Positions 48,547-57,198 of a stretch of 64,000 nt of DNA are shown here, piece by piece. How positions within the stretch are numbered: the first letter of the stretch is position 1; every line of letters starts with the position of its first letter. This stretch comes from Arthrobacter_H sp030452125. Lineage in GTDB: Bacteria > Actinomycetota > Actinomycetes > Actinomycetales > Micrococcaceae. The translations under genes and the position numbers were made by a program. Below the pieces are notes generated by a model, which saw only the letters and a program-made list of their open reading frames with translations, had not been told where the DNA came from and ran no database searches. The stretch lies in the NCBI GenBank assembly GCA_052379645.1, contig JBQSYU010000018.1; one strand, 5' to 3'.

Positions 48547-49733
48547 TAGTTCTCTTCCTTGGAGTTCGTGGACTGGTCGCCGTGGGCGGCCATCATGTCG
48601 AAAAAGCGGTCAAAGAGGTAGGCGGAATCGTGGGGACCGGCGGCTGCCTCGGGGTGGTATTGGACGGAGAAGGCAGGAACGTCCAGGCAGTGCAGCCCTT
48701 CGACGACGTCGTCGTTCAGCGAGACGTGGGAGACCTCCACCCGCCCGAACTTCTGCTCGGGGGCCTGGAAGGCACCCCCGCGGGGGGCGTCGACGGCGAA
48801 GCCGTGGTTCTGGCTGGTGATCTCCACCTTCCCGGTGGACAGGTCCATGACCGGCTGGTTGATCCCGCGGTGCCCGTAGCGCAGCTTATAGGTGCCGAAG
48901 CCCAGGGCCCGGCCCAGGATCTGGTTGCCGAAGCAGATGCCGAAGTACGGGATCCGCGCCTCGAGCACCCGGCGCAGGGTGGCCACCTGGGCGGTGGCGG
49001 TGGCCGGGTCGCCGGGGCCGTTGGAGATGAACACGCCGTCGGGCTCCAGCGCGGTGAGGTCCTCGAACGTGCTGGTTGCCGGGACCACGTGCACCCGCAG
49101 TCCGCGCTCGGCCAAGCGCTCCGGCGTGGTGGATTTGATGCCCAGGTCGATGGCGGCAATGGTGAAGCGCGGTTCGCCCTGCCAGCCGTAGTCGGCCGGT
49201 TCCACCGTGTAGGCGGTTTTCACGCTGACCTCCTCGGCCAGTTGGGAGCCCTCCATCGATTCCTGCGCGGCGACCCGGGCGACGAGCTCGGCGTCGGGGG
49301 CCACGGCGTCGTCCCCGGAGAAGATCCCGGCCTTCATGGCCCCGCGTTCACGCAGGTGGCGGGTGATGGCCCGGGTGTCCACGCCCTGGATGCCCACGAT
49401 GCCCTGACGGACCAGTTCCTCGTCCAGTGTCCCTTCGGAGCGCCAGTTGGAGGGACGGCGGGCCGCGTCGCGGACGACGTAGCCGGCGGCCCAGATGCGA
49501 TCGGATTCGTTGTCCTGGACGTTGATGCCCGTGTTGCCGATATGCGGGGCCGTCTGGACGATCAGCTGGCGGGCATAGGAGGGATCGGTGAGGGTCTCCT
49601 GGTAGCCGGTCATGCCGGTGGTGAAGACCGCCTCTCCCAGGGTGGTGCCACCGGCTCCATAGGACTGGCCGCGGAAGATCCGGCCGTCCTCCAGGACCAG
49701 TACTGCCGGCTCGGGGGTGGTGTTGACGCTCAT
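48546..49733 (-). CDS. carA: Carbamoyl-phosphate synthase small subunit
   Basis: It hydrolyses glutamine and channels ammonia to CarB. The 395-residue protein has the N-terminal CPSase_sm_chain domain (VLVLEDGRIFRGQSYG, GEAVFTTGMTGYQE) and a class I glutamine amidotransferase domain. The nucleophile Cys is in YFGICFGNQILG and the His in VQYHPEAAAGP. The elbow reads CFGNQ where CLGHQ is usual. ATG at 49733 overlaps the upstream membrane protein gene as ATGA. Confidence 0.96.
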
Positions 49734-50275
49734 GGCTTGTCCTTCTTCGGTGCGGTGCGGTCGGGGTTGGGCGCTGCGGCGCCGGTTGCGGGGATGAGGG
49801 ATTCGGCTGCTGCCACCAGAGGGGCCATGTCCTCGGCCCGTCGCGGTCGGAAACCGGTATCGAGGTGGTGTTCCCCCAATTGCCAGCCCAGGACCAGCAG
49901 GCCACCGGCTTCGACGTACTTGCCGGCCATGCCGGATTCCCGGCGCACCGATTCCAGGTCGGCGGCGGGGATGAACACATCGGGGGCCCCGGTGCGGGAG
50001 AACAGCACGCCATCGGTGTGCACGGAGAGTTCGGCATTGGACTTCATGCCCAGGCCGTGGACGCTGATGCGGTCCAACCAGTCCCCCGCCGTCGTCGTGC
50101 TCACGTATTGGCCCACGGCTTCCACCAGGGGCGCGCCCAGGGTGTCGGGGGTCGGGGCCGGGGCGGCGACGTCGGACTGGCGTCCCTGGCGATGACGCCA
50201 ACCCACGCGCATCAGGATGATGACCACGGCGGCGATGACGACGATGCCGATGAGGTACGGGGTGTATTCGCTCAT
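49730..50275 (-). CDS. PH-like domain membrane protein of the pyr operon
   Basis: This 181-residue protein has one N-terminal membrane helix (MSEYTPYLIGIVVIAAVVIILMRV, residues about 6-24) and a short basic stretch. A soluble domain of about 130 residues resembles bacterial PH-like domains (GLGMKSNAELSVHTDGVLFSR, DVFIPAADLESVRRESGMAGKYVEAGGLLVLGW). It overlaps pyrC upstream and carA downstream by 4 bases each, so it is fully embedded in pyrimidine synthesis. The function is unknown; the linkage recurs in actinobacteria. The start is ATG at 50275. Confidence 0.82.
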   Translation of the reverse strand: MSEYTPYLIGIVVIAAVVIILMRVGWRHRQGRQSDVAAPAPTPDTLGAPLVEAVGQYVSTTTAGDWLDRISVHGLGMKSNAELSVHTDGVLFSRTGAPDVFIPAADLESVRRESGMAGKYVEAGGLLVLGWQLGEHHLDTGFRPRRAEDMAPLVAAAESLIPATGAAAPNPDRTAPKKDKP

Positions 50276-51606
50276 GCGCGGGCTCCGGTGTAGGGACGGG
50301 GGGTGGCCAGGGCGCCGTCGAGGACCGTGGGGTGACCGTGGAAGAACGTGGCCCTGACCGAGCCGGGCAGTTCCATGCCGGCGAACGGCGAGTTCCTGCC
50401 CTTGGTGGACATCACGGACGGGTCCACCGTCCAGCGGGCCGCGGGATCCACCAGGATCAGGTTGGCCGGTTCCCCGGCGGCCAACGGACGGCCCTGGTCG
50501 GTGAGCCGGCCGATGAGCGCCGGCGTGGTCGAGGTGATGCGGGCGACCCCTTCCCAGCTCATCAGGCCCGTGTCGACCAGGGTGTGCTGGACGACCGAGA
50601 GCGCTGTTTCCAGCCCGGTCATCCCCATGGCGGCCTGCGCCCATTCGCAGTCCTTGGCTTCGGAGGGGTGCGGGGCGTGGTCGGTGCCGATGATGTCGAT
50701 GGTCCCGTCGGCCAGGCCGGCGCGCAGGGCCATGACATCGGCTTCGCGGCGCAGCGGCGGATTGACCTTGTAGACGGGGTCGTAGCTGCGCACCATTTCG
50801 TCGGTGAGCAGCAGGTGGTGCGGGGTGGCTTCGGCGGTGACGTTGATGCCGAGGGATTTGGCCCAGCGGATGATCTCCACCGAGCCCGCGGTGGAGACAT
50901 GGCAGACATGCAGCCGCGAGCCGACATGCTGGGCCAGCAGGACGTCCCGGGCGATGATCGATTCCTCGGCCACCGCCGGCCAGCCGGTCAGCCCCAGGAC
51001 GGCGGAGACCTCGCCTTCGTTCATCTGGGCGCCCTCGGTCAACCGGGGTTCCTGGGCGTGCTGGGCGATGACCCCGTCGAAGGCCTTCACGTATTCCAGC
51101 GCCCGACGCATCAGCACCGGGTCCCAGACGCAGATCCCGTCGTCGGAGAAGACCCGGACCCGGGCCCGGGAGTCGGCCATCGCGCCGATCTCGGAGAGGC
51201 GCTCCCCGGCCAGGCCGACAGTCACTGCGCCGACGGGTCGGACGTCGACCCAGCCGCTGCGCTGTCCCAGGTTGTGGACTTGTTCCACGACGCCTGCGGT
51301 ATCGGCCACGGGGGTGGAATTGGCCATGGCATGCACGGCGGTGAATCCGCCGCGGGCCGCGGCCCGGGTCCCGGTTTCGACGGTTTCGGCGTCTTCTCGT
51401 CCGGGCTCGCGCAGGTGGGTGTGCAGGTCGACCAGACCCGGCAGGGCGATCAGCCCGGCGGCCTCGATGACTTCTGCGGTGGCCGCTGCTTCATGGGTTC
51501 GTGCGTCGGGGCCGACGGCGGCGATGAGGCCGTCGACCAGCAGCAGATCGGTCTCCTCGGCCCCGCCGAGGGTGGCCCCGCGGATGAGGTAGGTGGTGGT
51601 GCTCAT
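50272..51606 (-). CDS. pyrC: Dihydroorotase
   Basis: It cyclises carbamoyl aspartate to dihydroorotate. The 444-residue class I amidohydrolase has the metal-binding LPGLVDLHTHLREPG, then FSDDGICV, IAQHAQEPRL, HVCHVSTAGSVE and IIGTDHAPH. ATG at 51606 gives MSTTTYLIRGATL, the usual start. It lies 14 bases after pyrB and overlaps the PH-like gene by 4 bases. Confidence 0.96.
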   Translation of the reverse strand: MSTTTYLIRGATLGGAEETDLLLVDGLIAAVGPDARTHEAAATAEVIEAAGLIALPGLVDLHTHLREPGREDAETVETGTRAAARGGFTAVHAMANSTPVADTAGVVEQVHNLGQRSGWVDVRPVGAVTVGLAGERLSEIGAMADSRARVRVFSDDGICVWDPVLMRRALEYVKAFDGVIAQHAQEPRLTEGAQMNEGEVSAVLGLTGWPAVAEESIIARDVLLAQHVGSRLHVCHVSTAGSVEIIRWAKSLGINVTAEATPHHLLLTDEMVRSYDPVYKVNPPLRREADVMALRAGLADGTIDIIGTDHAPHPSEAKDCEWAQAAMGMTGLETALSVVQHTLVDTGLMSWEGVARITSTTPALIGRLTDQGRPLAAGEPANLILVDPAARWTVDPSVMSTKGRNSPFAGMELPGSVRATFFHGHPTVLDGALATPRPYTGARA

Positions 51607-51620
51607 GTGTTTCTCGATTC

Positions 51621-52601
51621 TCAGAGGGAGCCCGGTTGCTGTGGGTCCGCGGACAGCAGGAGGTACAAGACGGCCATGCGCACGGCGACGCCGTTGCTGA
51701 CCTGTTCCAGCACAGTGGAGCGGGGGGAATCCGCGGCGGCCGAGGAGATTTCCAGCCCACGGTTCATCGGCCCGGGGTGCAGGATGATCGTCTCGCGGCC
51801 GGGCTGGGTGTCCAATGCGGCCAGCCGAGCGTCGTCGAAACCCCAGATCCGCGAATATTCGCGGGTGCTGGGGAAGAAGGAGGCATGTTGGCGTTCGGCC
51901 TGCAGGCGCAGCATCATCACCGCATCCGCCCCTTCGGCCAGGGTGGCGTCGAGGTCGTAGCTGATGGTGCACGGCCAGGCGGCCGCGCCGACCGGCAACA
52001 GGGTCGGCGGGGCGACCAGGGTGACTTCGGCTCCCAGGGTGCGCAGCAGCCACAGGTTCGAGCGGGCGACCCGGGAGTGCAGGATGTCCCCGACGATGAC
52101 CACGCGCATGCCCGTCAGGTCCGAGCCGGTGGAGTCCACGCCCTGGACCTGCGCCCAGTGGTTGCGCAGCGTGAAGGCATCCAGCAGGGCCTGGGTGGGG
52201 TGTTCGTGGGTGCCGTCCCCGGCATTGACCACCGGGGCGTCGATCCAGCCGGCGGCGGCCAGCCTGGCCGGGGCCCCGGAGGACCCGTGGCGGATGACGA
52301 CCCCGTCGGCGCCGATCGCCTTGAGCGTCTGGGCGGTGTCCTTCAACGATTCGCCCTTGGACACCGAGGAGCCCTTGGCGGAGAAGTTGATGACATCGGC
52401 GGAGAGGCGTTTGGCGGCGGCCTCGAAGGAGATGCGGGTGCGGGTGGAGTCCTCGAAGAACAGGTTCACCACGGTGCGCCCGCGCAGGGCCGGGAGCTTC
52501 TTGACCTCGCGGGTTCCCACGGCGGCCATGTCCTCGGCGATGTCCAGGATCCGGATGGCATCGGTGCGCGCCAGATCGGCGGTGGAGAGCAGATGCCTCA
52601 T
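51621..52601 (-). CDS. pyrB: Aspartate carbamoyltransferase catalytic subunit
   Basis: It joins carbamoyl phosphate and aspartate. The 326-residue protein has the carbamoyl phosphate loop FFEDSTRTRISFEAA, then VIRHGSSGAP, DGTHEHPTQALLD and HPGPMNRGLEI. No pyrI regulatory subunit is present, as usual in Gram-positives. ATG at 52601 overlaps pyrR as ATGA. Confidence 0.97.
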   Translation of the reverse strand: MRHLLSTADLARTDAIRILDIAEDMAAVGTREVKKLPALRGRTVVNLFFEDSTRTRISFEAAAKRLSADVINFSAKGSSVSKGESLKDTAQTLKAIGADGVVIRHGSSGAPARLAAAGWIDAPVVNAGDGTHEHPTQALLDAFTLRNHWAQVQGVDSTGSDLTGMRVVIVGDILHSRVARSNLWLLRTLGAEVTLVAPPTLLPVGAAAWPCTISYDLDATLAEGADAVMMLRLQAERQHASFFPSTREYSRIWGFDDARLAALDTQPGRETIILHPGPMNRGLEISSAAADSPRSTVLEQVSNGVAVRMAVLYLLLSADPQQPGSL

Positions 52602-53203
52602 GCGCGGGACTCGATGACGACGTCGTTCACTGGTTCGCCGTGGTCGGTGTCCAGTTCGCCGAGGCGGACCCGCACCTTTTCGGAGGAGGCGGTCGGCAGG
52701 TTCTTGCCGACGTGGTCGGCCCGGATCGGCAGTTCGCGGTGGCCCCGGTCGACCAGCACTGCCAGCCTCACGATACGCGGTCGTCCCAGGTCGGAGAGGG
52801 CGTCCAGGGCCGCGCGGATGGTCCGCCCGGAGTAGAGCACGTCGTCGACGAGGACCACGACCTTGCCGTCGATCCCCCCGGCGGGCAGCTTGGTGGGCAG
52901 CGGGGTGCGGGTGGTGGAATGACGCAGGTCGTCCCGGTACATGGTGATGTCCAGCTGACCGGTGATCGCTGCGGGATCGGTGCCCGGTTCGGCCCGGGCG
53001 ATGCGCTGGGCGAGCCGTTGCGCCAGCGGGAAGCCGCGGGTGGGGATGCCCATCAGGACCAGGTCCTCGGTGCCCTTATTGGCTTCGATGATTTCATGCG
53101 CGATGCGGGTGAGCACACGCGAGATGTCGGCTTCTGAAAGTACTGTGCGAACGCTGGTGGGACCGGTGGACCCGGTCTCATCGGTGGCGCCGTTGGTTTC
53201 CAA
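52598..53203 (-). CDS. pyrR: Bifunctional pyr operon RNA-binding regulator / uracil phosphoribosyltransferase PyrR
   Basis: PyrR binds pyr mRNA when UMP is high and lowers operon expression; it also has UPRTase activity. The 201-residue protein has the PRPP loop VVVLVDDVLYSGRTIRAALDAL and the N-terminal ISRVLTRIAHEIIEANKG. The start is TTG at 53203, preceded by AAGGAGG. A PyrR-binding loop lies immediately before that ribosome site, so PyrR is likely to repress its own translation and the coupled genes downstream. Confidence 0.95.
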   Translation of the reverse strand: METNGATDETGSTGPTSVRTVLSEADISRVLTRIAHEIIEANKGTEDLVLMGIPTRGFPLAQRLAQRIARAEPGTDPAAITGQLDITMYRDDLRHSTTRTPLPTKLPAGGIDGKVVVLVDDVLYSGRTIRAALDALSDLGRPRIVRLAVLVDRGHRELPIRADHVGKNLPTASSEKVRVRLGELDTDHGEPVNDVVIESRA

Positions 53204-53210
53204 GATGCCG

Positions 53211-53240
53211 CCTCCTTCCCCGCCTCACTGGACGGAATTT
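53211..53240 (-). promoter_or_regulatory. PyrR-binding hairpin overlapping the pyr operon ribosome site
   Basis: On the minus strand CCGTCCAGTGAGGCGG (53220-53235) matches the PyrR binding-loop consensus (purine-TCC-N-G-N-GAGG). It is flanked by TTCC and GGAA arms that close a stem. The pyrR Shine-Dalgarno AAGGAGG (53211-53217) overlaps the 3' arm. This fits translational repression as in mycobacteria rather than Bacillus-type termination, since no terminator stem follows. Confidence 0.8.
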
Positions 53241-53442
53241 AAAGGGTGACTGCCCGCTCAAAATTACCACAGGACGTCGGCGTTCCCACTCGCCGGTGAC
53301 CCGGGTAGGGGTATGTGACCCGAGGCCTTGCTCACGTCCCCCGGCGGCGGACCGCTGGTTCTTCATCAAGATGCTGGCCTTTATGGACCTTTCGACCGAG
53401 GATGGCCTGAAGATGCGCAGACCATCAGGGAGATGAACGGAC
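53241..53442. other. Divergent intergenic region between pyrR and the SDR gene
   Basis: These bases must hold the pyr operon promoter and that of the SDR gene. On the minus strand TAATTT (53261-53266) is a possible pyr -10, but the -35 is poor. Nothing coding was identified. Confidence 0.45.
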
Positions 53443-54180
53443 ATGAAACTGAAAGACCAGGCCGCGATCGTCACGGGTGCCGCCAGCGGGATCGGCCGGG
53501 CCACGGCGCGGCGGCTGGCAGCGGACGGTGCGAAGCTGATCCTCGTCGACTACAACGAGGAAATGCTCCACGAAACGCTGGAACTGGTCAAGGCACAGGG
53601 GGCCGAAGCCCATGCCGTCGTCGCGGACGTCTCCGACTCCGGCGCCGTGCACGGGTACGTCCAAGCCGCGATCGAGAATTTTGGGCGGGTCGACCTGTTC
53701 CACAATAATGCCGGAATCTTGCAGGTCCCCGGCCCGCTCCACGAGTCCAGCATCGAGGACTTCGACCAGATCGTTGCGGTGAACCTGCGCGGGGCCTTCA
53801 TGGGAATGAAATACGTATTGGAGCAGATGATGCTCCAGGGCTCGGGCTCCATCGTCAATACCGCATCACATGCGGCCATCCGGGCCGAACCGTCGATGGG
53901 GATGTACGCCGCCACCAAACACGCGCTGGCGGGGCTGACGGTCACGGCGGCCAGTGAATACGGCCGTCATGGATTGCGCATCAATGCCGTGTGCCCCGGC
54001 GGAGTGAAGACCGCCATGACAGCAGGCATCCCTGAATCAGCGGATCTGACAGGCTTCGGGCCCATGCAGCGGATGGCCGAGCCGGAGGAGATCGCAGCCA
54101 CGGTGGCCTTCCTGCTCTCGGACGAGGCCTCCTACATCAACGGCGTCCTCCTGCCGGTGGATGGTGGCCTGGCCGTGTAG
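53443..54180 (+). CDS. Short-chain dehydrogenase/reductase (SDR)
   Basis: This 245-residue classical SDR has the cofactor-binding VTGAASGIGRATARRLAADG, an Asp after strand 2 (ILVDYN) that favours NAD over NADP, then NNAGI. The catalytic residues are Ser in VNTASHAAI and YAATKHA (Tyr-x3-Lys), and the C-terminus is the usual YINGVLLPVDGG. The substrate is unknown. Upstream AGGGAG lies about 12 bases before the ATG. The gene interrupts the usual nusB-pyrR neighbourhood together with the PrsW-like gene, on the opposite strand. Confidence 0.88.
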   Translation: MKLKDQAAIVTGAASGIGRATARRLAADGAKLILVDYNEEMLHETLELVKAQGAEAHAVVADVSDSGAVHGYVQAAIENFGRVDLFHNNAGILQVPGPLHESSIEDFDQIVAVNLRGAFMGMKYVLEQMMLQGSGSIVNTASHAAIRAEPSMGMYAATKHALAGLTVTAASEYGRHGLRINAVCPGGVKTAMTAGIPESADLTGFGPMQRMAEPEEIAATVAFLLSDEASYINGVLLPVDGGLAV

Positions 54181-54267
54181 GACCCCGGTGGGTCGTTGCG
54201 GCCTCCCGCGCCCAGGGTCGGTCGGGGAAGCCGCAGGGTCTCCGTAGCCGGCAGCCACGATCGACGA

Positions 54268-54286
54268 ATCCATCCGTCGAATGGAT
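54268..54286. promoter_or_regulatory. Inverted repeat in the PrsW-like gene promoter
   Basis: ATCCAT, a 7-base spacer, then ATGGAT. The repeat lies between a -35-like TCGACG (54261-54266) and overlaps the first base of the -10 TATGCT, a typical place for an operator. Confidence 0.35.
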
Positions 54287-54291
54287 ATGCT
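54286..54291 (+). promoter_or_regulatory. -10 box for a leaderless PrsW-like mRNA
   Basis: TATGCT lies 7 bases before the ATG at 54299. The ATG at 54281 lies upstream of this box and would not be on the transcript. Confidence 0.5.
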
Positions 54292-54298
54292 GGAAACC

Positions 54299-55528
54299 AT
54301 GAACGTCTACCCTCCCCGGGAACCGCACCTCCACGGAGTGGATCCGGCGGCCCCCTCGACCCCTGCCTGGCCCCACCACGAGCCGGCCCAAAACCTGTTC
54401 CACCCCACCCGGCTCCCGGCGGTGAAACCGCCGCGACGCTACAGCCCGGGGCTGGTGATCGTCCTGGTGCTCAGTGGGCTGATCCTGCTCGGGGTCGCCC
54501 TCTGGCTGGGACTGGTACTGGGCGCCGGAACCCTGTTCGTCGTGGGGCTGCTGGCCCTGTTCCCGCTCGGCATCTGCCTGGCGGGCCTGGCCTGGGTGGA
54601 CCGGTGGGATCCCGAACCCAAGCTGATCCTGATCAGCGCATTCGTCTGGGGCGCCGGGGTCTCCGTCGCCGGGTCCTTGATCTTCGGGGCAGCCTTCGAA
54701 CGGGCCTTCGCGTCACTGGCCGCGGTCACCGGGCCCGATCTGTTCGGCGCGGTGGTGCAGGCCCCGGTGGTCGAAGAGACCATGAAGGGCCTGGGGGTGC
54801 TGCTGATCTTCTTCGTCGCCCGGAGGAACTTCGATGGACCGGTGGACGGGATCGTCTACGGGGGCACGATTGCCGCCGGCTTCGCGTTCACCGAAAACAT
54901 CCTCTACTTCTCCGACGCCTTCGCCGGAGCCGGGGCGGGAGCGGTGCAGGTGTTCGTGTTGCGTGGGCTCTTCTCCCCCTTCGCCCACGTGATGTTCACC
55001 GCGTGGACCGGATTCGCCCTGGGCCTGGCCGTCCAACGCGGGGCCCGTCGCTACTGGCCCTTCTACTTCCTGGCCGGGCTGATCCCGGCGATGCTCGGTC
55101 ACTTCCTCTGGAACGGCGGGGTGGGGCTGATCTTCCACAACTTCTGGACGTTCTACGTGCTGCTGCAGGTCCCGTTGTTCATCTGCGCCATCGTGGCGGT
55201 GATCCTGCTGCGCCGGGCCGAACGCCGGCTGGTGGCCCAACGGCTGACCGATTATGCCCAGGCCGGCTGGTTCAGCCCGGAGGAGGTCGAGATGTTCGCC
55301 ACCCGCCGCGGACGCCGCCAGGCCAACGGCTGGGCTTCGGCCACCGGGCGGCGGAAGGCCATGCGCGGTTTCACCCGGACGGCCATGCGCCTGGCGGCCA
55401 CCCGCAACCGCATCATTGCCGGCTCCCACCGGCAGAAGGCCCAACGCGACGAGGCCAGGCTGCTGGCGCTGATCCTTGATTACCGGCTGGCCTTGACCGG
55501 CACCCCGCAGGCCCCGGGCACCGCCTGA
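54299..55528 (+). CDS. PrsW-family intramembrane metalloprotease
   Basis: PrsW-type proteases (CPBP/Abi-related) cut membrane proteins such as anti-sigma factors. The 409-residue protein has a Pro-rich 50-residue cytoplasmic N-terminus and about eight membrane helices. Conserved motifs are PVVEETMKG (Glu-Glu), FAFTENILYF, FAHVMFTAW and MLGHFLWNGG (His). The C-terminal 110 residues are basic and cytoplasmic. Which protein it cuts is unknown; no anti-sigma factor is adjacent. ATG at 54299 is favoured by a -10 box 7 bases before it; ATGs at 54281 and 54287 are alternatives. Confidence 0.85.
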   Translation: MNVYPPREPHLHGVDPAAPSTPAWPHHEPAQNLFHPTRLPAVKPPRRYSPGLVIVLVLSGLILLGVALWLGLVLGAGTLFVVGLLALFPLGICLAGLAWVDRWDPEPKLILISAFVWGAGVSVAGSLIFGAAFERAFASLAAVTGPDLFGAVVQAPVVEETMKGLGVLLIFFVARRNFDGPVDGIVYGGTIAAGFAFTENILYFSDAFAGAGAGAVQVFVLRGLFSPFAHVMFTAWTGFALGLAVQRGARRYWPFYFLAGLIPAMLGHFLWNGGVGLIFHNFWTFYVLLQVPLFICAIVAVILLRRAERRLVAQRLTDYAQAGWFSPEEVEMFATRRGRRQANGWASATGRRKAMRGFTRTAMRLAATRNRIIAGSHRQKAQRDEARLLALILDYRLALTGTPQAPGTA

Positions 55529-55544
55529 GACGATCCATGCACCA

Positions 55545-55591
55545 ACGACGGCGGGTGCCGTCCCCATCTCGGGGACGGCACCCGCCGTCGT
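55545..55591. terminator. Bidirectional terminator between the PrsW-like gene and nusB
   Basis: A perfect 21-base inverted repeat surrounds the 5-base loop ATCTC, with arms beginning ACGACGGCGGGTGCC. It is the longest stem in the window and serves convergent genes. No T-run is present. Confidence 0.87.
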
Positions 55592-55625
55592 ACGCTGTCT
55601 TCTTTCCGGGGAACCCCGGTGTCGG

Positions 55626-56036
55626 CTAGGCCAACAGGGTGTCCTTGAGCTGCTGGATGCGTCCGAGCAGGCCGTTGATGAACTCCGGGGAGTCATCGGT
55701 GGAGAAAAGCTTCGCCGTGGCGACGGCCTCGGCCACCGCGACGGCGTCGGGCACATCGTCGTTGTACAGCAGTTCCCAGGTCCCCAGACGCAGCAGGGTG
55801 CGGTCCACCGCGGGCATGCGCTCCAACGTCCAGCCCTTGGCATAGGTGCTCAGGATCTCGTCGATCCGCTCGCCCTGGGCCATGACCCCTTCAATCAGCG
55901 TCAGCGTGTACTCGTTGACCGTGATGTCGGTGGTCTCCCGGCGCAGACGCATGGCCTCCAACGGGGAGACCTGACGCTGTTCGGCCTCGAACAGGACGTC
56001 GAGCGCCCTGCGCCGGGCCTTGGTGCGGGCACTCAC
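55626..56036 (-). CDS. nusB: Transcription antitermination factor NusB
   Basis: NusB binds boxA RNA with S10 to promote antitermination on rRNA operons. The 136-residue all-helical protein begins ARTKARRRALDVLFEAEQR and ends FINGLLGRIQQLKD, both family hallmarks. GTG at 56036 overlaps the efp stop as TAGTG. It is the last gene of the alaS-nusB block. Confidence 0.95.
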   Translation of the reverse strand: MSARTKARRRALDVLFEAEQRQVSPLEAMRLRRETTDITVNEYTLTLIEGVMAQGERIDEILSTYAKGWTLERMPAVDRTLLRLGTWELLYNDDVPDAVAVAEAVATAKLFSTDDSPEFINGLLGRIQQLKDTLLA

Positions 56037-56596
56037 TAGTTGACACGTCCCAGGTAATCGCCGGTGCGGGTGTCGACCTTGACCATGGTGCCCTGCTCGA
56101 GGAAGAGCGGGACATGGATCTCGTAACCGGTTTCCACCGTGGCGGGCTTGTTGCCGGCCGAGGAGCGGTCGCCCTGCAGGCCCGGCTCGGTGTAGGTGAT
56201 CTCGAGCGTGACCGACGGCGGCAGCTCCACGTAGAGCACCGTGCCCTCATGCAGGGCGATGGTGACCATCTGCGATTCGAGCATGAAGTTCGCGGCATCG
56301 CCGACGACCTTGCCCTCGACGGTGAGCTGGTCGTAGTCCTCGGTGTCCATGAAGACGTAGTCGGCGCCGTCCTGGTACAGGTACTGGTAATCGCGGCGGT
56401 CCACGTTCGCGGTCTCGATCTTCAGACCGGCGTTGAAGGTCTTGTCAACGGTCTTGCCGGAGAGCACATTGCGCATCTTGGTGCGGACGAAGGCCCCACC
56501 CTTGCCGGGCTTCACATGCTGGAATTCGGTGATCGTCCACAGCTGGCCGTCGATCTTCAGCACGGTGCCGTTCTTGATGTCGTTAGTGGTAGCCAC
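56036..56596 (-). CDS. efp: Elongation factor P
   Basis: EF-P relieves ribosome stalling at polyproline stretches. The 186-residue protein has the KOW-like domain 1 with tip loop HVKPGKGGAFV, where Lys is at the functional position, and two OB domains ending in the EFP signature GYEIHVPLFLEQGTMVKVDTRTGDYLGRV (quoted by its ends). GTG at 56596 is the family start (MATTNDIKNG). About 98 bases separate it from the TPR-like gene; a TTGACA there lacks a matching -10. Confidence 0.95.
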   Translation of the reverse strand: MATTNDIKNGTVLKIDGQLWTITEFQHVKPGKGGAFVRTKMRNVLSGKTVDKTFNAGLKIETANVDRRDYQYLYQDGADYVFMDTEDYDQLTVEGKVVGDAANFMLESQMVTIALHEGTVLYVELPPSVTLEITYTEPGLQGDRSSAGNKPATVETGYEIHVPLFLEQGTMVKVDTRTGDYLGRVN

Positions 56597-56694
56597 GAAT
56601 ACTCTCTCTGTTGATTCCCGCTCCGCGGTCAGTGCCCGCCCGGTCACGGGCAGGACTGCGGGTCGGGTCGCATTGTCAAAAAACCATAGCCATT

Positions 56695-57198
56695 CTAACG
56701 TACGGGCGAGGCCTTGGCCTGCGCGGCCGCCAGCGACCGCCGCGAGATCTCGATCCTGAACTCCTCGTCCCCGGCCTCCACGCGCAGGTCCAGCGCCAGC
56801 TTGAAGCGGGTCACCGCGGCATGGAAATCCCCCACCGTGTAGTAGAGGACCCCCAGCTGCTGCTGCAGTACCGACTCGTGCGGCAGGTCCTTATACTCCT
56901 CGATGAGGTTCCGCAGCCGGTTGATGGCCCGTTGCGGGTCGCCGTTGGCGCGGACGACATCGGCGTCGACCACGCGCATCGGGAAGTTCTGTGGCTCCAC
57001 GAGCCGGGTCTCGGTGACCAGTTCCGCCGCGTCGGCGACATCACCGCGGGCGACGAGGATCATGACCTTCTCCACCGGGTTGGCCGTGGCGTAGGCCTGC
57101 CGTGCGGCCTCCTCGTCGACGACCTCGGCGAGCAGGGTTTCGGGGTCGATGGCCAGGCCCGGGATCCCGGTGCGGATCCAGTTCTCTGCGGTACTCAT
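56695..57198 (-). CDS. TPR-like helical protein between aroB and efp
   Basis: This 167-residue soluble protein has repeated helix pairs that look like tetratricopeptide units (PVEKVMILVARGDVADAAELV, PQRAINRLRNLIEEY, LGVLYYTVGDFHAAVTRFKLAL). Such units usually bind other proteins. No enzymatic motif is seen. ATG at 57198 overlaps the aroB stop as ATGA, so it is translated with the shikimate genes. In many relatives a proline peptidase gene sits between aroB and efp instead. The function is unknown. Confidence 0.8.
   Translation of the reverse strand: MSTAENWIRTGIPGLAIDPETLLAEVVDEEAARQAYATANPVEKVMILVARGDVADAAELVTETRLVEPQNFPMRVVDADVVRANGDPQRAINRLRNLIEEYKDLPHESVLQQQLGVLYYTVGDFHAAVTRFKLALDLRVEAGDEEFRIEISRRSLAAAQAKASPVR

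Noticed and set aside
56674..56679. TTGACA consensus -35 before efp
   Set aside because: No TAnnnT hexamer occurs 16-19 bases downstream on the minus strand, so I do not call a promoter.
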